From Taenia hydatigena (Eukaryota > Platyhelminthes > Cestoda > Cyclophyllidea > Taeniidae), in the NCBI GenBank assembly GCA_036345935.2, contig JADWOT020000001.1, forward strand, positions 29,309,585 through 29,373,584: a DNA stretch of 64,000 bases. The letters are read 5' to 3'. Position 1 is the first letter of the stretch, and each line of letters opens with the position of its first letter. The notes under the pieces are model-generated. The model was not told the origin of the DNA. It did not search any database and saw only the letters and a program-made list of their open reading frames with translations. Both the position numbers and the translations under genes were made by a program. This document shows, piece by piece, positions 35,750-48,284 of this stretch.

Positions 35750-36345
35750 GTCATGCAGACGAATTCCCTGTTCGCCGTCATTATAAGGTGACGCAAATGT
35801 CAAAAGTACTACAGAGCTGGCTCTTCAATTGTAGACCAAGGACATCATGACTCTGGTGCGAGGGGGTCGGTGATATCCGACAAATCCAATGAGCCTACGG
35901 AGAGGTGATACCGGCATATTGCCAAGTTCAAGCATTATAGCGTGGGTTACCACGTCTAAACTTGCCCTAAGATGAATTAAATAGTTGATTGTTGGTCCTG
36001 CTGATTCCCTCTCTGCCTCATTTATCTTGTCGTCAGTGATTAGTGCTTGCTGTCTACCCTCTACCCATTTTAAGGGAAAGAAAACCTAGTCTGGGACGCA
36101 TTCCAAGATTCATTTAAGGACGAGAGTAAACGAAGGACCATAATCTAGCTACTCCATTTGCATGCAGCACGTCCCTTACTGCCCATCAAAGTCAGGAAAA
36201 GAGGACATTCGTGAGTTGGACTGAGCCGATTACCGACCCCTCACTCAGTTGATTGCCTGCCGTCTTAGCTGGTTCACTGGAAGCATGTTAAGAGCATGAC
36301 AAGTTTACTGAATAGGTGATAGGGGCAGGTGGTGCGCCATCAGTT
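35750..36345 (+). repeat. Family A copy
   Basis: AATGAGCCTACGGAGAGGTG and CCAAGTTCAAGCAT match 12,745-12,790. TAAACGAAGGACCATAATCTAGCTACT matches 12,485-12,515. The 3' end continues into the repeat shared with 60-225. Pieces are in a different order from the tandem unit, so this copy is rearranged. Confidence 0.65.
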
Positions 36346-37094
36346 AAGCTGTGAGCATCCAGCCATCCAACAAGACGATATTCATTGGCATGCTACTGCG
36401 TCCTTCCTTGCATTCATCAGATGGCAGCAGGAGAATGCCACAAAACCAAGTTTTGCGGATGGGTCCATTTATCAATTATCAGACCTGTTTGCATTAACCT
36501 ATTAGCCGAAGCAGATGTGCTGCAGGATCAGAGGGGCCACTCCTTCGTAGAGTTGCCTGCGAGATGTAGTACGTCCTGGCCATTGCTCTACTATGGTATT
36601 CTGCCTCACCCAAACTGATTAGACATGACCGAACCATTTGCTCGATCAACTTACTAATGCAGCTTTAACTTTGCACGGTAATTTGTCAGCGTCACCTAAG
36701 GTGCGTATTCTGATTAGTCAGTTATGTCTCGTGGGCTTGTTCAGCTCTCAACGACCCACTTCCCAGTCAGACAGCTGATCGGACAAGTGACTTATCGCTT
36801 AAGGGCGACTTTTCGTTCTTACCATCAAAGGGACAAATGTTATGCGGTGCATCTTGAGGCGAGAGCATCAAACTAAGCACTTACACATTCGTGCAAGGAC
36901 ACCCAATTAGCTGAAACCTAAATTCCTCGTTGACCAGCAGACTAGCATTTCGATGAGGTGATCATGTGTGCTCCAAGCACATAGCCGTCCCGCCTCCTAA
37001 AATACCGAATAAGCGCATAGTCCTCGTCGAATGGCAGCCTTGTATATCTCCTTCTTACTTCCATCCTTTTAGCTTTGACTCAATCCCCACCGCA

Positions 37095-37275
37095 TGCAGA
37101 CGATTTCGCTGTTTAAAATCATCATAAAGTGACGTAAATGGCTGACTCTTTAATCGTAGACCAAAGACGATATGACTCTGGTGCGAGGAAATCGGCGATA
37201 TCCGACGAATACAATGAGCCTACGGACGAGAGTAAACGAAGGACCACAATCTAGCTACTTCATTTGCAGGTAGCA
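37095..37275 (+). repeat. Family A copy with an internal deletion
   Basis: Matches 35,750-35,905 and then, without a break, 36,118-36,175 (ACGAGAGTAAACGAAGGACC). About 210 bases present at 35.9-36.1 kb are missing here. Confidence 0.75.
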
Positions 37276-38044
37276 CGCATCTGCGCGGGGTATACTGATA
37301 TTCACTTAGGCAGTAGAGACTACCGCAGTGCACAGATCTCAATGTCGAATCAGCTTAAGCTTCTGGTGATAAATGTGCTCTGATGGGTGCCTCGCGGTAA
37401 GTAATTAAGGTGATTTTCATTTTTGGTATTTGGCTTGGAGGTGTTGAAGAAGCTAATCCATGCACGATCCCCTGAAATGCTAGGTGATGTAGGGCACCAA
37501 AACTGATTCTAAGGAGAAACTCGACACACGTTATCTACATTTCCTCCATCACCAATGCTTGCCTCATCACCTTCCAAGTGGTTCTGCTCACGTGGAAGGT
37601 AAAAAGGAAGGTATTAACATGATGAAGATTTCGTTTGAATCATGCAATCTTGCTACGGGGTGTGGCAAAGAGAGAGGAAGGAGAATAATGAGATCAAATG
37701 AGGAGATCGGCTCCTGAACATGGAAACAGCTTGTAATTTTGCACATACAGCCTTTACTTAGCATCGACCTGGAGAGTTGGACATCTGCTGCGGTTACTGT
37801 AATATGAGATTTAAGGGGTTAGAGGGTCTTTGTGGATCATTTCAAGTGTTAATGCGATGAAGGGAGTGAATGAGCATAAAGGTCAAAGTCGACGATGAGA
37901 TGGTGCACGCGTAAGTACAAGGTGTTGGTTTGGAGGTAGGATTATAAGGAGGAGAGGAATGAGAGCCCGCATTGATATACTCACACTGATGGAAGTATAC
38001 AGGTGCAATTCGTGGCTCTAACAGCACCTGTGGCTCAGTAACCA

Positions 38045-39840
38045 CAGTTTTCAGTTTCTAGGCCTTTACATGTCGCCTGATGGTAGGAATAGAAGACCGA
38101 GTGATCTTACTTCACGACACACCATGCCATTTAAAGTGGAAGAGACCTCATCGTAGCATTTGGGTTGGGGATGCAATTTGGGTCATTTCAGGTTAGCAAA
38201 ACAGAGCAATACACACAGCATAAAAAGATGAATTTCCGTGTTCCTCGGAGCAAATGAGGAGCACGGGTTGACCCTTATGCCTTGTGACGCATTTGTCACG
38301 TCTCAATGGCAATGATAACTGTTGAACTGCAGGTGCCATGGGCAAACAGGATAACATTTTCCTGATACGCCTTTACAAGTTTTTGTTTATTTCTACCCAC
38401 TTAACTTATGCTGCAACACTTATCATAAAAGTTATTTTAAAAACGGAAAGATGCGCCTGTAACTTCTTAGTTTTACACAAATCAAGGCACAAGTTGCATT
38501 ACTGTTCCGCTAATGCACTCATGTATTGTTGGTGGAAGAACTTTTGATTTTAAAATAATACAGTTCCGAAATGTGTTTCTATAGTCATTCGACTCATCTC
38601 TGAATGAATTTCAATTTCCACTTGCCGTTCGCATGTCCAAAACTGATGGCCCGTGAGGTGATGGACTTGGTCAAAAAGGCCGATCAAGATTTCAGAGACG
38701 AGTGTGCATATTTTCTCTTGCTCACGATGAAGCCGAATCTGCCAAGCCCATAAAGCATTGCAGTCAGTGTACCGGGTGGCTTTGAACCTCTCAGGAGAAG
38801 CGCACCCTACTCTCTCTCAACGAGCCTGCAGGCATTTGTGTCATCCGTCATTCACGATCTGGCTGTCTCCTTGTCACCCTGTTGTGTGGATAACGCGGTC
38901 TCAAAGTGGTCAGCATTGCCAATCTTGACGTGTGGACATCGAGATTAGTCGTTTGCAATTCCAAGCAGGTGATACCACATACCTCGACGACTAGCGAACC
39001 AGCCTTCAAAGAAATGGCCATGGCTCCGACGAAACAACTATTGGGTGTGACTGTGGCTACAATTTGACCAAGTAGTGCCAACACACATCCCTCCTTATTC
39101 ACTGCTAAATCCACATCACTTTCTGCTTAATTTTGCTCAAATAAAGGAAGAATAAAGACATTTGGTGTTGCGTTGGGCTCTATTTGAATGATCAACTTGC
39201 TATGAGTTAAGGAGAAGGGGAATGGGGAGAAAAGGGACGGTTGGTGCAATTGGCTCCTAACCACTTACCGTTTCCTCCTTATACTTGATTAATGTCTACC
39301 ATCTTCTACAAATTGTAAGGGTTGGTTTAGCCTTCTCATTTGTCTGCTGTCACTGACACACAGTTGATTGACAGGAAGTGCATTTTTGCGTCTGATTCGG
39401 GATGGTTGAAACAGAGGTGATCCACGTTACTCATCAAATTCTCCTCCAAATGTCGAAACAGTCGTGAGTAGGTGCGAAACTTAATTAACTGGACTTACTA
39501 TTCACTTTTCTTGTGTCCTATGCCAACTGATGTCAAGTTGGCCTCCATGCTTCCCTGCACCAAACGGAAGACCTTTCAACAGCTCTTTTACGCAGCATCA
39601 GCGCAAACATTACGATACGACAAGGCGCTAGCAATATACATAAGATGCAACGCTGCAGTGCCAAATCACGCGCTCCCTTTCGCGCAACTAACGTGCGTTT
39701 TTATTGTCCTTACTTGGATGGACTCATTGGCTAGAAAGGTTCGAAATCCCCTCAGGCAGAACCGCATTAGCACCAGCCAGTGCCTTGACTATTGCACAAT
39801 GTCCTCCAGACAGAAGAATGATTTTTCTTTACGTCCCATG
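38045..39840 (+). repeat. Repeat family B, copy 2 with a 470-base insertion
   Basis: Partner of 6,030-7,220. The stretch 39,095-39,565 has no counterpart there, so it is an insertion here or a deletion in copy 1. Its 3' part (TTAACTGGACTTACTATTCACT) resembles 29,095-29,150 (TTAACTGGGAGGACTATTCACT), which shows it is itself repetitive. Confidence 0.8.
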
Positions 39841-40384
39841 CGATCAGCATGGAGGCATCGGTGAGTGGCTCTGAGGGCGAAATCGCACCTTACACAAACC
39901 AAGAACTTTAAAATAGTCACCCTCTCAAGATGGAGGATTGTGATAGGCACTACCACAACGTCACCATAGGCGAATTATAAAGTCATCGACCTCTGTTATT
40001 TTCTGCGGTGGTAGCGACAAGGAGGGAAGGCGGAGTTGTCGCGTTTCCACGCATGAACGACCTATCCAAAGAGGTGCTTTTCATGGCGTCCACGAGCGGG
40101 AGTGTTGCAGTGAGTGGGGTGACTTAGTGCCTAAGTGTATTGGGTTTGTTCGATTCCCAAACAGCCCGCTAGTTAACCATCCTGCCACCCCGCAGCCTTG
40201 CTTGGGCAGCCTCATTTGTAGAGCACCCAGAGGTCCTCCTTGCAGCAGCGATTCCAATCACTGCGACAACGACAAGGCAGCAGGCGCAACAACGACGTAA
40301 GTCGTCGTCTCTTTTGTGACGATTCCGACCCAGACAGGGATGCGACCTCTTCGCCTAGTGTACACAATTGTCGTTGCCTTCACC

Positions 40385-40585
40385 ATTGTGGCCGAAACGC
40401 TCGACTTCGCGTCTCTCTTAGCAAGAGACGCCAACGATGCTTCTGTGCTTGTGGCCACCCCAACATCAAAGGCCTGCGAAACCATGTGCACAGATTTTAT
40501 AGGTTCTCATGCGTAAAACCTGTTTTTGAGAAGTAAATGCTTAGAGTTGCAATTCGTGAGCTCAACAATATTCCGGGCTAATGCA
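40385..40585 (+). repeat. Module shared with 875-1,060
   Basis: GAGACGCCAACGATGCTTCTGTGCTT, CCAACATCAAAGRCCTGCGAA and GTAGAGTTGCA/TTAGAGTTGCA-type sequence are shared in the same orientation. Confidence 0.8.
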
Positions 40586-40599
40586 ATTAAGACTTAGTG

Positions 40600-40800
40600 C
40601 TGTAAGAGGAGACGTGAGGACATCATTACAGGCATTTGTACGTGGAATCGGTTGATACTGCAGCTCTCTCGTTGACTAGCGGACCAGTTATCGTCATTGT
40701 GGCTGCAGGTGCTGCCATTATGTGCCACTTCTCACTCACTGATGATTTTCGCGAACCACAAATGTTTACGTCACTACCTTTTGCCCGATGTCGCTCAAGT
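40600..40800 (+). repeat. Repeat family B fragment, direct
   Basis: Forward-oriented counterpart of 28,690-28,930. It directly follows the 40,405-40,585 module that matches 875-1,060. Confidence 0.8.
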
Positions 40801-41504
40801 AGTTGGCAAAAATGAGGACCTGATATGGCAAAGGGCTTTATTTGAATCGAAATATCTTGCCATAGCGCAAGGGAATTGGAGTGTAGGAAAGGCCCTCCAT
40901 CACTTCTTTCGACTCTGATTTACCATTTTGCCACCAAACCATTTGCTAACGTTGATAAACCTTGTACCTCTTCCAATTCACCCAACACCCTTAAGGTTAC
41001 CTTCAAACAACCAGTTTTACTGAGGACTAAAGTAAGAAGTGGAATCTAATGTCAAGTATCCGGAATATCCAACTTTGGGTTTCGATAGGCGAGAGAGTGA
41101 ATGTTATTAGCACATTCAAACAATGAATGGACCAGCGTCCACCCAGACATGGAAGCACAATCTTCTCCCTTTATTAACCAATGTCATAATGTGGCGATGT
41201 GAACCACTGCGACGTCAAAGACTTCCACGATATGCCTTTCTGCTAACCCATTTTACGCAGTCACGTATTCATCCCACGTCCTTCCCTAAAGAGTTCAGAT
41301 ACAGTCTTTAAAAAGTCACCATTGTCATTCTCCGTGTGTGCATCACTAATGTCAATTAGTCATTTCCCACTTTGCTTGTAAACATTTATTACCATACCAT
41401 TCGGAGTCCCCCGTTGACTTGCAGATCTGTGGTTCAATTGGATGGTCTAGTCGACGACAAGCTGAATGTAGGGCGTGACTGTGGCTCCGGGTTAACCAGC
41501 AGCT

Positions 41505-41655
41505 ACTCACCACCTGCTTCTTCTGTCCACTCAGCTAAATTGCCATGCTCTAAACACACTTCCGGCCAACCAGCTAGCCACGTTGGCAACCAAGTAAGAA
41601 AGGAAGCGAATTTTTAAATTAGCTACTGCACAAATTGTCGACGTTGACTGACTTA
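41505..41655 (-). repeat. Inverted copy of the repeat at 60-225
   Basis: The reverse complement gives CAGTCAACGTCGACAATTTG, TGCAGTAGCTAATTTAAAAATT and AACGTGGCTAGCTGGTTGGC, closely matching the start of the window. Confidence 0.85.
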
Positions 41656-42499
41656 TCTTTTGGCATGTGTTATGATTATGACGATTAAATAGCAAGTGAC
41701 AACTTAGATGGACAACGCACTCTGCCAGAGTTCGTTAGGTTTTTATACAGCCTGACATTCTGTCGTTCAATTCGATGTGTGCGTGACTGGTCAGAGCAGC
41801 AAATCAACTGAAAATTAGCCTGATCGACAGCTAGCGATTGTGTTACTTTGTCAATGTTCTCTGGAGTGCGTCAATACCATCAGTGAAATTTGAGAACTGG
41901 AGATTTGCTCATCTTACCACTCAATGGTGACGAAGTTGCATATCGTAAATTTTCTCATTTCCACTTATACGTCCAACACAACTGTGGCTTATTGTAGTCC
42001 ATTGAATAACTTTGCGTAGGGACGAACTCAATGTAAGCCATTGTCTCCTTTTCTTGTCTCAAGGCGTCCGTCTTGATCACTTGATCCCTCTGTTAAGCAA
42101 GTCTCTTCCAGTAAAGACCAAATGCTTTTGGGATAGATTCTTCAATGCTGCATTTTCCGACTAGTTTTAGTGATAAAAAATGTCATTCACCTTGTCAATA
42201 TCCGAGAGTTTAGTGCTGAATCGATTGTGGGTAGCTGGGATGCTGAGAGGCTGACTGCTCTAAATAATACGACCAGGCACTACCTCAACAACTAACAAAA
42301 TGCAAAAGCGAAATCCTTCAGAAGTTGTTGAAACGGATTATGAAACCGCTGGAGAATCCACTCAACCTGAGGTAATCACCCCTGTGTCTATGCTTATGCT
42401 GGCTGGGCAAATACCTTTGTCTGGTTTATTACAGACTTCACTCCGACGACCCCACATGAGATCTGAAGTCATCGAATGCGAGGAAATTTGGCGTATTGG

Positions 42500-42775
42500 T
42501 TATTCTAGTGGATTATCCGCATCAACTACTGCTTCCTTTTCCTATTTATTTGATTAATCCTGACCACCTCCTACAGGTTACTATTGGCGTCCCTCACACC
42601 TACTCACCTACCCACCCTAAAGCATTGTTGCTTATCCCATTCCCTTCATCCTGTGCGCCCCAAAATGATTTGAATCATGCCACTATGCCATAGTTAAAGC
42701 TGCAGTTAACTAATGCGCAGCCTCGGTATGTGCAGAAGAAGGCTACGCAGACCATTACCTCCCTTGATAGCCTTA
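42500..42775 (+). repeat. Intact counterpart of the repeat broken by the N gap
   Basis: GACCACCTCCTACAGGTTAC and GCGTCCCTCACACCTACTCACC match 5,070-5,120. GAAGGCTACGCAGACC matches 5,240-5,253 on the other side of the gap. Confidence 0.8.
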
Positions 42776-43199
42776 TCTGTCGTCAACAAGAAAACGAGGA
42801 TTTGAAACTGAACTGCGTGCGCAGCAGCTCCCAATAACCCGAGCACGCCAGACTCGAGCAATTTGATTCTATGAGGCTTTGCGTACCAACTGTTCACACT
42901 ATGCTTGTTCCAAGAGTGTGGAAATCAAGAAAGGAAGACGAATGTCCTTACCTTTGCACGCATCGCGATCAGCTCTTTAAGCAGTGCTTTCATTTTATTA
43001 CTTCGAGAATTCGCTTTCAAGTGATGTGATTGATGCCACTTGGGGCGTTGTCAAAACAGGCATCACACGGCATTCTTGCAGACGAAACCACGAAAGCTTT
43101 TTACTGACAAGCAGTGAGACGGGAAAGATTTCTATGCTTGTTTTTCTTGCCTCTTCTGTGCCCGGTGGATCCCTAAAGCCGCGAAGACTACGAGAACTC

Positions 43200-43950
43200 A
43201 CTTGGGTCGAAAGGACACCTCCCATGACATCACTCATGCAAGAAGTGTACGCATCGACATGAGACGGTGATTTTCACTGAATGCTTGTAAGGACAAAGTT
43301 CATCGAGTCTCAAAACTTATTGAGGCAGCATTCGCAAGGGTGTGTGAAGGTGCGGAGTTCGTCTTTCCTTACTTGGCTCTCTTTCGCTCAAAAGGAGTAG
43401 ATTGGATGCAGTTGGGTATCAGTATCCAGAACCGGTGCTGTTGCTTACCGCCACTGTTAATGCGATTGGTGCTGCCGCAACGCTGCCGAATTCTACGACC
43501 AGACTGACCACAGCATAATTAGTGGAGACGGATGTGTAGCCACTTCGTCAGATCGACACGTTTATATATGCTTGGCTAATTAGTCCTCAAAGTTAGACGA
43601 GATGCGTTCGACGAACACGTCTCAAGCTGCCGAACAGTCTTCATCTGCCTTCAGCAAAGTAGAACATTCACCGAACTAACATCATATCACCAATGAAGAA
43701 TGCTCCCTGTCTGCTCTCACCCTAGTCTTTTTGAGGGAATGAAACCTATGCAGAAGATGGGAGCAAGAGGATGCGCGAATGTAGTCACAGAAATTAACAA
43801 ATCCATTGAAATGTGTCGCAGATTCAGCACCAAAGCTTCTTTTGTGCAATGATGAGCGAGGAGCAAGTGGCCTTATTTGTCCCTCCTTTACCACTTCCAG
43901 CTCCTAACCATTTTGTATGATCGCATGATTCAAAAAGTGATTTCGCTACA
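43200..43950 (+). repeat. Mosaic of repeat fragments
   Basis: 43,200-43,330 resembles 24,490-24,640. 43,480-43,745 resembles 27,700-28,010 (family A, including the TATA module and the GAATGCTCCCTGTCTGCTCTCAC segment). No gene recognised. Confidence 0.6.
43560..43650 (+). promoter_or_regulatory. TATA-containing promoter-like module
   Basis: TTTATATATGCTTGGCTAAT then TAGTCCTCAAAGTTAGACGA and GTTCGACGAACAC. It has the same order as 27,785-27,870: TATA, about 20 bases, AGTCCTCAAA, TTAGACGA, a short palindromic GTTCGACGAAC, then a TCTTCATCTGCC-like end. Confidence 0.45.
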
Positions 43951-44849
43951 TCCTGCGCTTCAACCGCTTTTTCTTCAGCACCTGTGTAGTAATGAGTAGG
44001 CGTAGGCACCAAAATCACTGCAGATATGAGGGACGGACAATGAGTGAATATGGCTTCTTAGCCTAATCTTTTCATTGCATCCAAGGTGAGGGCGGCAATC
44101 GCTTAATCTATTGCACACTTTTCGAATGCGTTAGTAAACTGTGGCCATTGCACCCAGTAGATGCACACAAAGGAACTGCTTCGCTCTGTCTGGAGGCCGT
44201 CCATCTAATCCATCTACTCGCGTCCGGCACGCTTGAGTGATTGGATGCTGTTACTCACGCAACTCATTTCCAAATCCTCGTCTTCTAGCCGAAGACAGAC
44301 AAGGCAGCTACACCGTCGCAAGTTTCATCGTTCGGTAGTTTTGTGATGGCGCTGTCGGAGGATGAAGTAATCTGCGCAGCCTTCTTCTGCACGAACCTAG
44401 TCTTTGCACTGGCGAATTGCTGTCGCAATGCAGTCAACCTGGTGACGTTGGCAGTAGAGGTGTTCCTGTCAATTTAAATTTTTCTTTGCAGTTTTTGCTG
44501 CTTGGTTGCAAGTGCTCCTTACTTTCTGTCCTCTTTCACTCTGGCATTGTGGTATAATTCAAATAAACTTTTAGCCACATCAAGTGCTAGTTTCGCTTCC
44601 CACATTTCGGTGACGACAATAATGCCGGACCACAAAATGAGTCAGCGAGACGTCTTTCTATGCCTACCTGCCACAATATCAGCTTGTCGGTCAGATGTAA
44701 TCGCATAAGTAACTAGATTGTGGCCATTTAATCTCTACCTAATCAATTTTAATGCAACATATCATAGGTAGTTCACTAATCTTTTATCTCAGGCATCCAC
44801 ATCCTCGTATCGGATAACGAAAGAGTGGGCAGGAGGCACTCTGCGATGG

Positions 44850-45560
44850 TGATGTAATGAACGAGGCAGAGTGATGTGTGTTATTGCTAGTCCTGAGAGT
44901 TCACCTCTCCCTCGCAGACGAATGACGGATGCGTGTTCGCCGAAAGCTTCTCGCCAAACAGTGAGGGCTACTTAGTCAAATGTATGTATAGCAATTAGGC
45001 AGACGTGCTGATGCGGCTGGACATGCTTCCTCATCAGTGGATGAGGCAGTGGTTAATCCTCATCACCCTGCCCCATTCATCCTGTCACTCACGAAAATGA
45101 TTGATACCAACCTGCATTTAATGCACTGCTATCAAGGAGTCGAAAATCAAATGGGAAAAAAATGAACATCGAGCCTACCCGCACACCTCCACGGATATGC
45201 TGGTACACTACTGCTGGCAGCAGCCTCTACGTAGCAGCTGTGCCTCAGACGGTGTGCATCGGTGCTGTATGCATGTGGCCTCCGCAGGGTATGCAACCAT
45301 GGTGTGCCTCTGTTTTGCACTCATTATTGGCTCAGTCACGGAACAGACAATGTCTGCACAGTCTGCCTGCTTCGAGCAGGCAGGTGTGCGCTACCTGCTT
45401 TGAAGTGTGCAAGAGATTGACATTTGTTGACTCTTTCTTGATTCTCACTTCCATAGAATGAGGAGGAGAATGCAGGCGGGTGTCAATCTCCATCGTTGGC
45501 GATGTAATAAACGGAACAAACTGGTGAGGGTTATCATCCCTCACAGTACATACTTCTCCC
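44850..45560 (-). repeat. Inverted family A fragments
   Basis: Reverse-complement matches to the CATCACTCTGCCTCG.TCATTACATCACC segment (44,850-44,890 and again 45,500-45,545) and to the TATA module (44,930-45,000). A perfect 8-base-arm hairpin CTGCCTGC-TTCGA-GCAGGCAG lies at about 45,362-45,382. Confidence 0.6.
44930..45000 (-). promoter_or_regulatory. TATA-module copy, inverted
   Basis: The reverse complement reads TACATACATTTGACTAAGTAG, CCCTCACTGTTTGGCGAG and GCTTTCGGCGAACACGC, matching the module order. The TATA box is degenerate. Confidence 0.4.
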
Positions 45561-48284
45561 TCCATGATAGATGATGACGAGGGTTCCGAAACGAGACTCA
45601 TGCTTATCAAAAACTTCCTTTATTTAAGGATACTATTTCCAACAATTGCATGCTGCGATTCAGCCAGCGTAGAGGGATGCGTCTCCACCACCTCTCATTT
45701 GCATCAATCGTGCAAACAATGACCATGAATTGCCAGTGGAATCTTCAGCACCGTTATTTGACTGCGATCTGGATGTTAGCATGGTGAATTAAAATAAATA
45801 GACACCGTGGAAACTGTTTAATTTTGTCTTTCTTCCAAATCGTGGTTTGACTTAGGTTGTATGGAAAAGACGAAGCGGGGCAGATGACTGAGTCGGTGAG
45901 TGGACTCGATTCAGCTCTTGCTCTCCTCCGAGTAGCTAACAACTACGAATGTACACAGGTGAAATCTTTCCGCGCCACGCAGCACCAGGTTAAGGAGAAT
46001 TGAGCATCGTGAGGATGAGAAGGCGATGAGATGGGTGAATAGGTGGTGTGTGGGAATGGTCAAGGTGAATGATGTTCCGTCGCTGCATCAGAGGTGCCTT
46101 GGCGACTTTTTGAAGTAAAAATCTTGTTGATACGTTGGTAGTATTCTGAGTAAACATTGTCGGAACTCACCTGTGCAGAGCAGTGTGGGGAAATGTATGT
46201 CTTTCGTGAGGGTGGTCGACACATGGTCAACGTTAGCATCATGAGTGTCGCTTTTGATTGGGACACAGTGGGTTTTGCCCTTCCGCTTTTCTACACACGC
46301 GCTTGTCGGACAGCAAAGGGAGGTGTGGGTGCAACAGCATCCATCCACAATAAATAGCAAGTAAGCAAAGAGCTCTGATTGCATTTATTCCATCAGAACG
46401 AGTAGAGTGAGAACAGGTAGCGAGCGCTCGAAGGCAGAAAACTACAAATTCATGGCGAGAAACGTGTTCGCCGAACATTCCGTGCAACTAATTACAGACT
46501 TAACTCTCCAGCTCATCTCCTCTGAGCGTTAAACCAGCCACTTCGCAATTTTCGCACTTTAGTTACATAGTGGCATTATCGGCCAGGAAATCGCCTTGCG
46601 CACCATTTTTATCTATTTGGACTTGACTGCTGCAATGCAGTCAACTTGGGCTTGGCAGGTTAAACTCCGTTTTCAGCACCAGCGCACACTGACAAGCACC
46701 GTGGTTGAGTAATCAATAAACTAATTTTGTTTGTTTATGCACAAAGCAGCCTTTTAAAGGTGTTTGCAGTTGACTCGGACCACCTGTTAGTGAGAGGTCG
46801 CTGTGAGTACCAATTCAGCTACTTTCTCTTTCCTCTCCTCCTATTCCTCAAAAGCAGACAATATTTTTAACAGCACTGACTGCTTTACGAGCAGCGTTAA
46901 TGATATAAGTCGACCTCCTTCGGTGGCTCTAAGCCTCTAAATGTAAGAAAGTGATCCATTATTGCAACAGCACTGTTGCTTTATTCTCTGGTTACCTTTC
47001 CCGTCATATACCATCATTGGCTACCATCAGTGCGCATTGCCTTTAGTTATCCATCAGGTTAATGCATTCGATCGGTTCTGCTTACCTTCCACTGCCAGCA
47101 AAATGATGAACATTACATAACAATGAGGAACCACGAGTTAGATTTAATCCAAAATAGTGTCATTGTCATAGCATCTCTTACCTCGTAACCGGTTGATCAT
47201 CCGGTGTCATGGAAGCTATGCGCCATGATGATAAACCTTAATAAGACCATTTTTTGACGGTCTCGACCAACTTTTGTGTAAAGATGGCATCCAGACAGAA
47301 CGGGACTGCACCTATGTGCGGAATTACTGGGTGTAATAGCAATAGTTTACTAGCGGATTCACGAGGATGTACAATAGGTTTGGTGCTTGTCCTCCCTCCT
47401 TGGCCTTCATTCTCATGCAGTGGGAAGAGTGAGACCAGGAAGCCTTATTCATCTCCTGACTGCCCATCCAGGCACCAGCGATTGTAGTCCCTTTGCTTAC
47501 TCATCACTCTTCAGCTCCAGAAGAAATGGAAAGAAGCGCACGATGTGGCGATCATACTATAGGGTAAAGAAAAAGGGAATCGCAGAGGAGAAACAAAGGA
47601 GGACACTGACCTCAATCGCAAATAAATGTGACTTTGATAGACCGAAGTCCTTCGGTTTTGGTCCTTCATTCGATCGCTTCCTCCAGACAATCTCTTAATA
47701 TGCAGGCAGTCTCGCATTGCATTCTCTCAAGACAGGCAGAGTAGGAGCAGGCAGCAAGCACTTCTAGTTGTTAGCCTGATTAATGGGGAAAATTGATGAG
47801 GGTTGTGCTGCATTGCAGGTAAGCGCTGAAAAGCAGTGCTCAGACCAATTCGCTGTCCGACAACACCATCATCAGGCGAATTGAACTGCTGATCCGCGAG
47901 TCAACGCACGAAGGGCACAAGGTGATGTAATATCTTTACCCCAAGGTAGACAGCACTAGCAACCTGAAAATCACTGTTTTGGGGTGATTATGCGATGCTT
48001 AAATTAACGATGGCGCCTTTAGTGTGAATTAGGATGGCACCACTTTTTGGTGGTGCACTGATTCGCCAGGTGCGAGAAGTAGTAGCTATTCGATGACGTG
48101 GATTTAAGACGCTACTGGACTAGCGTGTGTACACGTTGCTGGCTGGCTGCTCAACTAGCTAACCTCGAACTTGTCTATCTACTCACACAGAATCGCTGGT
48201 CGGGGACAAAACTTGCTTACAACTACTGGTCTCTCTGTCGAAAACCTAGCCAGCCATTTAAACAGGTTGCACCGTGGCCAGCTC
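45561..48284. other. Gene-poor interval with repeat scraps
   Basis: Family A-like scraps near 46,390-46,480 and 47,735-47,815. A GTGGCATTATCGGCC stretch near 46,570 resembles 44,345. No supported gene. Confidence 0.35.

Noticed and set aside
40095..40170. 76-base tRNA-like segment: AGCGGG pairs with CCCGCT at the ends, with a GTTCGATTCC stretch
   Set aside because: The T-arm stem does not pair around a seven-base loop, the anticodon loop lacks the invariant T33, and the acceptor has only six pairs. It does not make a cloverleaf.
44340..44490. Hydrophobic Cys-rich open stretch resembling that at 51,867
   Set aside because: The similarity is carried by repeat DNA also present, with a stop, at 46,570. 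No evidence of a gene family.
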